Source: Calocera cornea HHB12733 (lineage: Eukaryota > Basidiomycota > Dacrymycetes > Dacrymycetales > Dacrymycetaceae). Taken from it: 64,000 bases of DNA. The notes under the pieces were generated by a model that had not been told where the DNA came from, made no database searches, and worked only from the letters and a program-made list of their open reading frames with translations. The position numbers and the translations under genes are program-made. Below, in pieces: positions 30,908 to 41,254 of this stretch (its first letter is position 1; the number at the start of each line of letters is the position of its first letter). The DNA is taken from assembly GCA_001632435.1 (NCBI GenBank), contig KV424004.1, positions 46,488 to 110,487 of the forward strand, given 5' to 3'.

Positions 30908-32294
30908 CGTGAAGTCCTGCTAGCCCAGTACTGATGATCTGAGATGTACTAACAGGCCACAGTGCCTGCTATATTAGCAGCTCAGCAAGAGGTGGGATGT
31001 AACTGACATCGGGTAAGTAGCTGAGATATAAACGCATAACGCGAACGTGTGCGAACCGACATGTCGCCCATGAAGACTTGACTCCCCGCTTTCCCGGCGG
31101 CCTTCGCTGTATGCATTGCCGGCTTCATCTCTTCCAACCTACGTATCGACCGCATTCGCTCAGCCTGCTGATGATGGCCCATACAGTATCGGCCTATGAG
31201 GCAATGGCGGTTTCGGTGTCATGGCTCTGAGTTGGTGGGACGGGAGGAACTTTGTACGACGCGCGACAGAGCCGCGTCCTGAAGCGTCCTGCTTCTTGCC
31301 CGGCCTCGCCCTCCTCGCCTTCTTCCTCCTGCTGAATCACTTTCCTCGACACTCAGCCGTCCCAACGCTATTTGTGCTTCCAGCCGGTTGATCATGACGA
31401 GCCCATGCTAGCCGGCATCAGCTACTGCTAGGCTGGCGCCGAAGTTCGCACTCCGCCGCATGATGGACAGCAACAGCAAGCGATCGCGGAGGGCTGAGGC
31501 GTCTCCTGCTCTCGAACACGTCGCACAATCTCGTGCGCTTTGCATATGACATGTGGGTAGTGATCGAGCGCAATTGTGCATGAGAGTCGATCGGTGCGCT
31601 CGTTCTCCCCTTCACTTGTCCTAGTCTGCCTATGCCCTGTCTGTGAGCCGCGCTGATGTTGCAACAGAGTACCTGCCTTGGCGACGGTGCCTGTGCCACG
31701 CTGCAGATCATGCAGCTCGATCTGTCACAAGCACGTGGCATCAGGACAAGGGCACATATCGGCGAGACCGTCACGCAACCTGAGGTGCGCTCTGGTACAC
31801 GGCAGGGCTGCGACTATGTCATTCGGATGCCCGATCAGCGACGGAATCATGCGCGAACGGGATGGCAACTCGTCGACTATCTCATTCCACGTATGATCCA
31901 AGACGTTGTTGAGCAGAGGAGCGCTCGTCAGCCGCTGTTAGCCGGCTCGCGAGGCGGACTTGGGAGGGAACGGAGGGTGGTGTTGGGGCGTGCATGCTGG
32001 ACCACCCCGATAACAGAGATAGCATTGGCTCGTAACGTCTCATAAGACTTGGTCATGGTGTAACAATTCGTTACACATACACTTGCAGACCATGAGTATT
32101 ATAGTACACCGTCCCCGACTACTGCTCTGCGCGCCCATGCCGTCAAGGAAGGAGAACCGATGTGCGATGTGCGACCGCGTCATTCGTGCGGAATTGACAC
32201 AGGGGAGGTATCTGGTTTGATGAGATCTGAGACTCTCCGGACCAGCTCTGTAGCGGTCGGCCGCTCATCCCGCAATCCAATGCATATGGCTACA
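30908..32294. other. Decayed region upstream of K7
   Basis: About 1.4 kb with a diverged copy of the 9.35-9.61 kb segment at 31.0-31.27 kb. The rest shows open frames on both strands with unusual composition that I cannot assign. They may be remnants of a gene that once alternated with the kinases. Confidence 0.45.
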
Positions 32295-32670
32295 TCATAC
32301 CGATCTCAGATTGCCATGTACCACTGGAGGCTGAAGGGAGTGCATATAGACCAATGCTTGTGCAATGTCGAGAACCTGTGTTCCAATCAGCTCCCGTTCG
32401 TCTCTCTCCATGGAGTACTCACGAGTGGATAACCTTGTACCGTGGTTTCTTTCCCTTTGGCAGAGACAGACCAAGCTGTCATTGTCATAGTCTTGAGTGC
32501 AGCCTTCGCACCACCGTAGGATGCCTGCCATGTATCGCCGTGTGCACCGCTGGCAGCCTGTACGGTGGCTATAATGTCGATTAGAGCTGTCAGATTGGGC
32601 ACCAACGTTTGAACATGGGTCAATTCCGTCGTGTGTACTGATAGGATACTTTGAGGAGGGAAGCACAAGA
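32295..32670 (-). pseudogene. K8, truncated recent copy of K3
   Basis: Nearly identical to K3 but missing the middle of the domain. The N-lobe segment (AHGDTWQAS, AALKTM) is joined straight to the region reading REYSMERDERELIG and VVHGNL. The deletion joins TTGTACC to GTGGTTTC relative to K3. Element C begins within a few bases of its 5' side. Confidence 0.75.
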
Positions 32671-32677
32671 CTGAGAA

Positions 32678-32692
32678 TGCATCAGCAAAAAC
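32678..32692. repeat. Left terminal inverted repeat of element C with TGCA duplication
   Basis: TGCATCAGCAAAAAC at the left matches GTTTTTGCTGATGCA at 41244-41258. The outer TGCA is palindromic, so it is best read as a 4-bp target duplication flanking TCAGCAAAAAC; a longer inverted repeat cannot be excluded. Confidence 0.8.
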
Positions 32693-32779
32693 CGGGGTTG
32701 CGGCGCGGCGCGGCAGACGCGCTGCCGCTCGAGAAGCGGGTGTCGCAACCCCCCAAGTCTGCCGCGCGGCAGACTTGGG
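32693..32779. repeat. Left subterminal hairpins of element C, with a 28-bp perfect palindrome
   Basis: A perfect palindrome spans 32752-32779 (arm CCCAAGTCTGCCGC). Just outside it, GGGGTTGCG near 32694 pairs with CGCAACCCC near 32744. Related CCGCGCGGC-rich sequence recurs near the right end (41185-41220). Confidence 0.85.
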
Positions 32780-33190
32780 AAGAAGCGCCTGGCGTGCGCC
32801 CAGACTGGGGGTGCCGCGCCAGACGCTTCCGGAGCTCAGGGCTCTCTGGACGGATGCGGGGAGCCAGGATTGCCTGATAAGGCAATCTTGGCACCATACT
32901 AGATAGTGTAGCAGCGCCGCTGGTGCACATCATGTATATTATCAATAGATACATATTTAATAATACATTCTGCCCGATATCTGTGTGCTTGGCCCCAATC
33001 TATGCTCGCTGACAGTTGCAACTGTCACTCACCGCTGACAGTTGAAACTGTCACTCATCATCTTTCTCATTATCGAAAGCACTAGAGGGAATGCGACCCC
33101 CACGAGTCCCTTCGAGGTCCTTTGAGGTGACCCGTGCATGTGCACTGGTTCAAGGCTGAGTACTGTTTGTTGATTGAATAGCAATGTCAC

Positions 33191-34727
33191 TCACCAGGCT
33201 TGCTCAAAGATCCACACTTGAAGGGCGGCGCTTGCATTGGCCTTCTTGGACTTGAAAGCGTGCAGAGTGGCCAGATGATCTTCATACCGCCATCTCTCAA
33301 TGGAGCGCCAGTCCTTGGCCTCCAACACTCCGCTCTTCCACTCGTCCAGGGCCCATTCAACCTGTCTCAACATCGTCAGTAGAGCTTAAGACAGGCAAAC
33401 TGTCACTCACCGCCGCCGCCGAAATGGCAATCGTCTGGAACGGAACTGGGTTGTACAACGCCTTCATGGCAATGCCCAATGCATCCTTATCTCGAAACCA
33501 GACCACATTAATAACCTCAGTCAGGGCGGGAGATCGATAGATGCGGCTGGTTGGATCTGAAGCATCCTACAAACTGTCAGTGACAGTTTCGCTGACAGTT
33601 GAGAACTTACTTGGTAAAGGAAGGCCATTCCGTCCAACAACTTGTCCACGCCCTTGATAATGAGGCTCGATGCATTCTGAGCATGGGAGTCGCAACTGGA
33701 ACGCAAGCTTTCAGTCCACAATGGAGTGATGTAGTGGCTTTTGACAGCCGCCCTCGCAGCCTCAACTATCCGCGTCCGGAATTTCGAAGTAGTCTGACCC
33801 AACTGGAAGAAGCATAGTCAGTATGTGACCAAGTGGACTGGCCCACACTTACATAGGCCGTATGGGTTTGCTTCAAAGGAATATCCAGACGGTGTTCTCT
33901 CTGCGCGGTGCGCAAGGCATCCTGAATGAGCTCGCCCTTCTCGGACCCTTCAGCATAAGGGTTGAGGGCACCCAGCAGCCCCCAATACACCTTTTTAGCT
34001 TCTCCTAAGAGGGTCTGTTCAGCGGGCATATGGTTCCGAATGAGGGCTTTGCCGACAATGCGTTGAGGAGGTGTGGGTGAGGGACTACGAGGCCGTTTGC
34101 GCCCGCTGACAGTTTGGTTACTGGGTTGAACTGTCAGCAGCCATACATCAAGAAGCTTAAACACATACTCTATCGGTGTCATCACCTCTGAAGAGCTGGA
34201 GCTGGAGCCCAAGATGGGACCTGGGCGCAATGCGGCACTGTCAGCAACATGTACTGGCAGCGCTGACAGTTCAACTGTCAGCGCTGACAGTTGGCAGCGC
34301 TGACAGTACATACCCGAGTTTGTGCTTGTGCGTGGGCGCCTGGGACTCCGTTGACGAGTCAGCTTATGCTCCTGTACATTGTCAGTATCATGTTTCGGTG
34401 GAAGAGTTAGATAATTACCCGAGCAATTCTCTGGGGATTGACTGGTGACAGTTCCAGCTCCGTCTCAGATTCTTCTTCGTTAGGGGGATTGAAGTCCGGA
34501 TCATGCGCAGAGTGTGATTCTATATCACTATCTTCTCTGATATCCAGAGAAGAGGTTGCTCTGACTGGCCGACTAGGGCCGGGGACTCTGACAGTAGATG
34601 GCCGTGTTGTGCCTGCTGACAGTTTGAGTGACAGTTCTTGATACTTGCCCCAATGCTCACCAGATGTAGAGGCACGGGTCCCATACAGATTCGATATCGT
34701 CTGGGGACGATATCGGGTGTTGTACAT
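33191..34727 (-). CDS. Accessory protein of element C, DUF6532-like
   Basis: ATG 34727 (MYNTRYRPQ), probable stop 33191-33193. Introns include about 34376-34420, 34221-34313, about 34133-34180, about 33805-33855, 33567-33610 and about 33363-33411; a further 45-nt intron after residue 25 is possible. The N-terminus is basic and Ser/Pro-rich with an acidic patch (EEESETELEL). The C-terminal half carries the pattern of basidiomycete DUF6532 proteins: YRSPALTEVI, then VVWF, a central Ala-rich helix (AISAAAVEWALDEW) and WRYEDHLATL. DUF6532 has no established function but is repeatedly seen near transposons in these fungi. Exon ends are tentative, since donors and acceptors overlap the element word. 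Confidence 0.65.
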
Positions 34728-35484
34728 GATGCAAGAATGGGAGGGGGTTGGGGGGGAGCCAAATTGATGACGGAGGAGGAGGAGGGGGAAGATGCAGACT
34801 GCGCCGGGAATCAGACGGGCCTTTATGTGCCGTCTGTCTGCCATGCCGGAAAACAAACAATGGCACTGTTGCACGTGAGGAAATGATATACTCCACCCGG
34901 AAGCTGATCACATTCCAGGCTTGGCTTGCGACACATTACACGTCGCACCCATGAGATTCCATTCAAACTGTCACTCCCCAATAGGGAGCGGTCAACATGA
35001 GGTATGCCCATCTGGCAAGCTCATCCCAGCCCACAGTCAACCTCTTTGGACGGTTGGCCCTCCCAGTGAGCATTCCAGCGGATGGTACTTAGTTAATTCT
35101 ACAAACAAGCATGGCCCAGGCCACTGACAGCCCTCGCGTGTCGCGTGCCTACAGGACCCTGACCCCGCTGATGGCCCCCACTTTAAATGACGCTTCTCAG
35201 GGACCATCAATCAACAGACCCTGAGATGCATACATTACGCGCGTCATGATAGGGTTCATCTGGCGCAAACTGTCACTGACTTGATTGCCACAGTCAACAC
35301 CATTTGCATGGTACTACGCAGCAATGAGAATAGTCATTTGAGTGAATGAAAGAAGGAGAGTCTCCCTCTACAAACCATTCAAGTTTGGGTTGGCAGTAGT
35401 AGGCACGGTTGGAACTGTCAGCGAAACTGTCAGCACCTTTACCACCACCTCTAGACGTCTGCTTCACCATTGTTGTTTCGTTCT
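34728..35484. promoter_or_regulatory. Divergent spacer of element C
   Basis: 757 bp between the DUF6532-like gene and the transposase, presumably holding both promoters. It contains a GGGGG-rich stretch near 34741-34765 and word copies near 34970, 35263 and 35410-35430. No other feature is evident. Confidence 0.45.
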
Positions 35485-38463
35485 ATGGGTCACATTTCAA
35501 CTAACAACATCTGGAAGGCTAAGAAACCCTTGGGTTGCTTGTGGTGCACCAAGACTTTCGAGAGTCACTCCAATCTCAATCGGCACCTGGGAAATGCTCC
35601 GCGCTGCCGGGCGGCAGAAACACAACATCAAGCTGAAATCCTTAGTCGTCGGTCACACTTCCCAAACTGGTTGGAACCGCCCGACGTCGCGCCTGAAGAC
35701 GAGCCTCGGTGGGACAATGAAGCGAGTGACAGTTGCAGTTACAACGTTATGGACGCCCAGTGGCCCAACCACAATATGCATACAACTGTCAGCGGCGCAC
35801 CCGGCACCGCTGCACCATCCCACCCATCCCCGTCAACACACACTGTCAGCTACATTGAGGAGTTCCCAGGTGCAGCTGGAATCAAACTGTCATCAGCAGC
35901 ATGCGCCTTTCAAGAGCAGTTGGACTCATGGGGGGGGGTCGCTGACAGTTCACGTCACTATGGCGCATTTCTAACTGCCCAGGAGTGGGAGCTGGCCAAA
36001 TGGTTCAGAACCAGTGGGATCAGCAATACCAAGCTGGATGCGCTGCTTGATACGGCAGTGGTACGTGTTTAGATGCATTGTGGGACCCCAACCGTGCTAA
36101 CTGTCAGCCAGCTCAGAAACCGCGAGGGGGCCACCTTCCACAACTCCAGGTCATTATTCCAGCTGGTAGACAGCCTCCCCCAGCCACCATCATGGATTTG
36201 CAAGCGCTATTCGATTGAATCATCGATTCCGGAGAGTCCCCCCCAACAGGTGGAGATGTTTCATCGTGATCCCATTGAGGTGGTCCGGGAGCTTCTGGGC
36301 AACCCTCTCTTTGCCAATGATATGAAATATACGCCTAGAAGAGTCTATACAACCTCAGAGAAGCAAGAGCGACTATACTCTGAGATGTGGGATGGTGATT
36401 GGTGGTGGGAAACCCAGGTGGGAATATTTTGGCAAACTGTCACCCCAACTGTCACTGACAGTTTCGGACAGGAAAAGTTACCCAGTGGTGCAACCATTGC
36501 ACCCCTCTTACTGGCAAGCGACAAGACCACTCTGTCACAGTTCACCAGCAATACCAAGGCATATCCCGTCTACCTGTCTGTGGGAAACCTCAGTAAAACC
36601 CGGAGAAGAAAGCCAAACCAACATGGAATGGTTCTTGTGGCCTACCTCCCGGCCAACGGCCTCAAAGCTCTCATTCCAGATGAAAATAAGCGACGCTCTT
36701 CAGAGCGTCAGCTATTTCATGACTGTATGAGCGACCTCCTGCAGCCTCTCATTGCGGCGGGTCGGGAGGGGGTACCTATGACATGTGGCGATGGTTATGT
36801 CCGAAGAATTTTCCCCCTGTTGGCCGCCTACATTGCCGATTATCCTGAACAATGTCTCATCGGTTGCTGCAAATATGGATCTTGTCCCCGTTGCATTGCT
36901 CCTGTCACCCAGAAAGGAGAATATGAAGAGTTTCCACTCAGGAAACCATCCGACCTCGACCCGTGGCTTGGTGACAGTTCGGGTGACAGTTTGTCAGGGC
37001 AAGCCTTACACGACTACAAAACCTTCTGCAAATCCCAGCATCTGTTACCTGTAATCAGACCCTTTTGGATCAACCTTCCTCACGTCAACATCTATAATAC
37101 TTTCACCCCGGATGGGTTGCATGAGCTACATAAAGGCATCTTCAAGGATCACCTTCTCAAGTGGTGTATTGATCTTTGCGGCAAAGAAGAGCTCGACAAT
37201 CGATTCCGCTGCGTTCCACCCCATTCGGACCTCAAACACTTCAAATTGGGTGTGTCCAGTCTCAGCCAGACCACCGGAAAAGAACACAAGCACATGGAGA
37301 AGGTGTTGATTGCCCTTCTTCAGGGTTCACCTGGAACTGTCAGCGCCCAAACCCAACTGTCAGCGCGCGCCATTCTTGACTTTATCTATCTGTCACATCT
37401 CACTGCACACTCGGACACGACTCTCAGACACATGGAGCAGTCTCTGCAGCAATTTCATGCCAACAAGTCACGCGGGTTTGCGAAGACAGCCAAACCCATT
37501 GACTGGCACGGCATCCACAAACTGCACAAGCTCATGCACTACGTCCAGTCCATTCGCCAATTGGGTCCTCCAGATAACTTTGACAGTGAGCTCCCTGAGC
37601 GCTTGCATATCGACTATGCCAAGGATGGCTATCGTGCTGGAAACCGGTTGGACATCACCCACCACATGACCATATGGCTGCGCCGGTTTGAAGTGATCCA
37701 AAAGCAAACACAATTCCTTGCCTGGATCGATCAGCTCAAGAGAACTCCCACATTTGAGAACGTTCCAGCAGAGATTCCGGCCACAAACCCGCGAGAACTT
37801 GCCCGTTGGCCCCCATTCAGCAAGGTGACAGTTGGCCAACTGTCAGCCAAATTCGAAATCCCCAACATCATTCCCCTCTTGCATGAGTTCATCGACCAAC
37901 ATCTGACAGAATGCACATGGAGACCCTCAGAAGACACCCGCTTTGACTGCTATGTCAAGCTGATCAAGCAAGTCCCACCTCCTCCAGGGCTGCTGACAGT
38001 TTTGCATAATGTCATTCATTGTCGACCTGGGCGTGCAGCTTTTGGACGACAGCCTGCCAGACGACCTCAATACGATACTGTGGTGATCCAAAGCGACTCC
38101 AAGAACCGTCAGGCTGGGCTGACAGGGGTATCATTTGCCCGACTGAGATGCCTACTACAGGTGGCCTCACCCAACGATCTCCCTACTGGAGTGGTTTTTG
38201 CTTATGTTGAATGGTTCAGTGACCCCCAAGCTGCAGGCAACAAGCTCTCAGAGCTGACCAAGATGAAGCCAGGGGGAAGAAGGAGAATTGGTGAGATTAT
38301 TTATGTGGGAAGCATTGTCCGATCTTGCCACTTGATCCCCTCATTTGGACGGACAGTACCCCCATCCCTGGAGTCAACCACAGCACTGGACACTTCTAAT
38401 TCGTTTATTATCAACCCTTACATAGATCCCCATACATTCTTGGCGCTGTATAACTTTTCCTAA
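35485..38463 (+). CDS. Plavaka-type transposase of element C
   Basis: Two exons (35485-36060 and 36112-38463) give 975 residues. An N-terminal C2H2-like finger, CLWCTKTFESHSNLNRH (about residues 17-33), is followed by a Ser/Thr/Pro-rich linker. The second exon has the Plavaka hallmarks: ELLGNP, YTPRRVY, LLASDKTTLSQFTSN with YPVYLSVGN, MVLVAYLP, and a Cys block (CCKYGSCPRC), then PDGLHELHKGIFKDH and DYAKDGYRAGN in the C-terminal half. The chosen acceptor (36111) keeps the frame; the intron contains CTAACTGTCAG, fusing branch site and element word. Word copies are also translated inside the protein. No inactivating lesion seen. Confidence 0.83.
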
Positions 38464-38926
38464 TAGGATGGAGTGCAACTGTCAGTGCTGACAGTTGCGC
38501 TGACAGTTGTAGCCGAAATAGGCAAGGACCCTGACTACCCCGCAGAAGCGTCAGGGTCCTGAGCAGATTGAGTTGCATGACGCGCGTTAAGCATCTCAGG
38601 GCCCTGACGGTAATGTGAATAGTCTTTTGCCTCTGTTGTAGGGTGACAGTTGGCGACAATGAAACTGTCACCTTCCCACAAGTTTTTTTTTAAAAAATAT
38701 TTGGAGAAATAAAACACTTTTGGCTGTGTGAAATTGGTACATACAGTGCATCAGAGTCCAGCACCAATCAAGCAGGACCCTGAGTGGCAGTGATTATCCG
38801 CCTGATTCCGTGTCGCGCGACGCGCCCAACTGTCAGCAGATCTTCCAACATCTATCCCTGCGCCCTCTTTTACCACTGCTTAACGCACACCCCTCCTCAA
38901 CTCCCACTTTTCTATACCTTTTCAAC
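38464..38926. other. Spacer between transposase and JmjC-like gene of element C
   Basis: 463 bp with at least six word copies, three of them clustered at about 38475-38512. It must hold the transposase 3' end and the promoter of the next gene. Confidence 0.6.
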
Positions 38927-40821
38927 ATGTCTGCATCCCGCTCCCCTTCCCCAGTGGAGAATGACTGGTCGTGTAAGTACTTATTTTACAAACTGTCAGG
39001 TGACAGTTGGGCTGACAGTTGACAGATTTGGAACACCATTGCAGCCTTATTGTCAGCGGTGACGAATGGCTGTATACGGTCTATGTTCCAGCACCCTCCT
39101 TCCTGTCTGCAGAGCTTCCTCCTGCTGAAATGGGGCTACCTGGGGATCTGGCAACTGGAGAAGAGCCCACCGATGTCTTCATCAAGGATGACGAGGGCTG
39201 GCGCGCGTTGGGCAAGGTCTCGGGGCGCGGCTTTGAAAGATTCCCTGTGGCATCAATTGCCAAGAAGACTAGGCTGGTTCTGGGGGGGCCTTTGCCTGTC
39301 TGGCGCCCAGATGGTGCTGCTAGACAGCTGGCTAGCAAGCTGAGGAAGCAGGGGAAAGGTGAGTGACAGTTTCTAACCCTAACTGTCACCGATTCTGACT
39401 GTCACTTAGCCACACCTCCCATCACTCCCAGGAAGGCATCCAAGCGTGCCAGGAGGCCTTCCAGCAGTCCCCCTCCCGAGCCAAGCAAGAAGACGCGCGT
39501 GCGCCGTGAGCCGTCACTCAACAAGGTGCAGATGGTCGAAACTGTCACCCCTCGAACTGTCAGCGGTCGAACTGTCAGCGGTCGAAATCGTCGCTCCCCG
39601 CTCCTAGAACCGCGCGCTGACACTCCTGAGAGTGAGGAGGGGATGATCATCGATGAGGAGGAGCTCTCCAGCAATGATGAGCTGGTCAGAGTCCTCATCA
39701 ATGAGGATCTCTTCAACTATCAGCCGCAGGCTCTCCAAGATGCCGATGCTATTGCTGCCCTGGAGAAGAATGCCACTGAATATGGCAACGATTTCCTCAT
39801 CCCGCTGCGTACATACTGGGTCGAGAACTTCCCCAATGCGACGACGAATGGCTACGCCGGCGTGCTCATCCTGGAGGCCCTCATGGGTCTGGAATACAAA
39901 CTGTCAGCAGTGGTTGGGAGGCGCATTGCCGACTTCCTCTCCAACCCTGTGATGCGCCCCACGGTCGATCATGTCCTCGCCGATCTCATGGATGGGCCCA
40001 AGAGTGTGAAGGTCCAAGAGCCTCACAAGAACCATACGGGGTACAATCACCTCCGAACTGTCATTCTGTCACTGATGACACACTCTGCCGGCGACATTCC
40101 TACAAGCTCCGTGCCTGTGTTCTCAGCATTCGATATACGCTGCAACAGCCGGGATGGTCTTTCAACATGCAAGCTGCGGGTCCCACGTGACTACACTGAC
40201 AGTTGGGAAACTGTCACTCCAACGCCGCAGGAAGATGCCGAGCCTGCTTCTGTCATCACCCCGGGTGGGACTCTGTCCGATTTCCATTGGGATGCTCCTG
40301 GATGCTCCTATGGTGTAGTCCACATCGATGGTCTCAGCAATGTGAGCCCAGCCAAGCTGTGGCTGAAGGCATCGGCGACGCCTCACAACAGGGCCGTGAT
40401 GAAGGCATTTGGCCACTACAACCGCAGTTCTCAAATGTCTGCGGTTGCCATACCTTTGCTGGAGAACATTTCTTACTGGCTGGTCACCCCCCAGAACTGG
40501 GAGAAGGAGGGAGGAGCATTTGTGGAGGCGGGGGCGTTCCATTTGGTGCTGACATTCCAACTGTCAGCACATTGTACTTTCCGGGCATACAACCGCGCAG
40601 AGTGGCCGGCTATGAAGAAGTTCCTTAAATGGATCATTCACGACATTTCCAGCCAAGGTGCCATCGACAGATCGGATGAAGCAATGCTGATTGTGGAGGA
40701 TTTGAGGGTGTGGAGGGGTTTGGGCACCGGAAATGCCAAAGATGACCGATGGGTGGCCCGCCAGTTGGTCAGAGTCAAGGCTCTGGAACAGGCTGCCAAG
40801 GCTCAGGCAGAAGAGAACTAG
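38927..40821 (+). CDS. JmjC-like (putative Fe(II)/2-oxoglutarate dioxygenase) protein of element C
   Basis: Three exons (38927-38972, 39026-39358, 39410-40821) give 596 residues ending at TAG 40819-40821. A Ser/Pro/Arg-rich basic segment (about residues 125-190) precedes a helical region. From about residue 407 the pattern fits a JmjC double-stranded beta-helix: VITPGGTLSDFHWDAPG, GVVHIDGL, KLWLKASATPHN, and later AGAFHLVLTF. His419 and Asp421 would be the HxD iron ligands and His504 the distal one. JmjC proteins hydroxylate or demethylate histones and other proteins. Whether this one is active is unknown: no 2-oxoglutarate-binding residue can be assigned by eye. Both introns are largely built of the element word. 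Confidence 0.68.
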
Positions 40822-41254
40822 TAGATAGTATACCTCTTGATATGATCATACCTTTTTCTGATGAATAATACCTTTTTTGAACGCTTCAACATGTTTCCCA
40901 AGGGGTGACAGTTCAAACTGTCACCCTAACTGTCAGCACCCCTGTACCCCTCCAGTCTGGCGTTTCCAGCAGGTTTCAGACTCTGGAAGCAAGCCTCACA
41001 CTTAAAGTATTTGTTATTAAACATATTTCATTACTAGATAAACTAACTACTGGATATAAAATAATGCTACAAAAAAAAAAAACCCAGACGCTGCAGCAGC
41101 GTCCGGGGGCATGTTGAAGTGAGCGCCCGAGGACCCCTACAGGGTGCCGCGTCCAGCGCACTGCACCGCCACCGACCCTGAGCTGCCGCGCGGCGGGGGC
41201 TGCGGCGCGCGGCAGACCCTGGGAGGGTTAGCTGCCGCCTTATGTTTTTGCTGA
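40822..41254. repeat. Right subterminal region of element C
   Basis: Contains three clustered words at about 40906-40938, an A-rich run, a 17-nt hairpin at 41087-41103 (arms GACGCTGC and GCAGCGTC), GC-rich CCGCGCGGC-type repeats and the right inverted repeat at 41244-41254. Confidence 0.75.

Larger units (their letters stand above)
33010..40940. repeat. Element-C private word AACTGTCA / TGACAGTT, more than 50 copies
   Basis: Manual scanning gives about 57 copies of the 8-mer in either orientation within 8 kb, against well under one expected by chance. Typical extended form is GCTGACAGTT. Dense spots: 33009-33053, 33567-33610, 34221-34313, 36430-36470, 38470-38510, 38973-39025, 39540-39590 and 40905-40940. 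Copies occur in subterminal DNA, spacers, introns and exons. Outside element C I noticed one isolated match, in a glycyl-tRNA synthetase intron near 43918. Confidence 0.9.
32682..41254. mobile_element. Element C, Plavaka-type DNA transposon (tnp2/CACTA superfamily)
   Basis: About 8.6 kb bounded by perfect inverted repeats TCAGCAAAAAC and flanking TGCA. Gene order: DUF6532-like gene (-), Plavaka-type transposase (+), JmjC-like gene (+). More than 50 copies of AACTGTCA/TGACAGTT run from about 33010 to 40940. GC-rich hairpins lie near both ends. All three genes look open, so it may be autonomous. Confidence 0.85.

Noticed and set aside
31418..32045. Open frames on both strands that might be genes
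   Set aside because: No recognisable domain and no consistent intron structure; the region looks like decayed array sequence.
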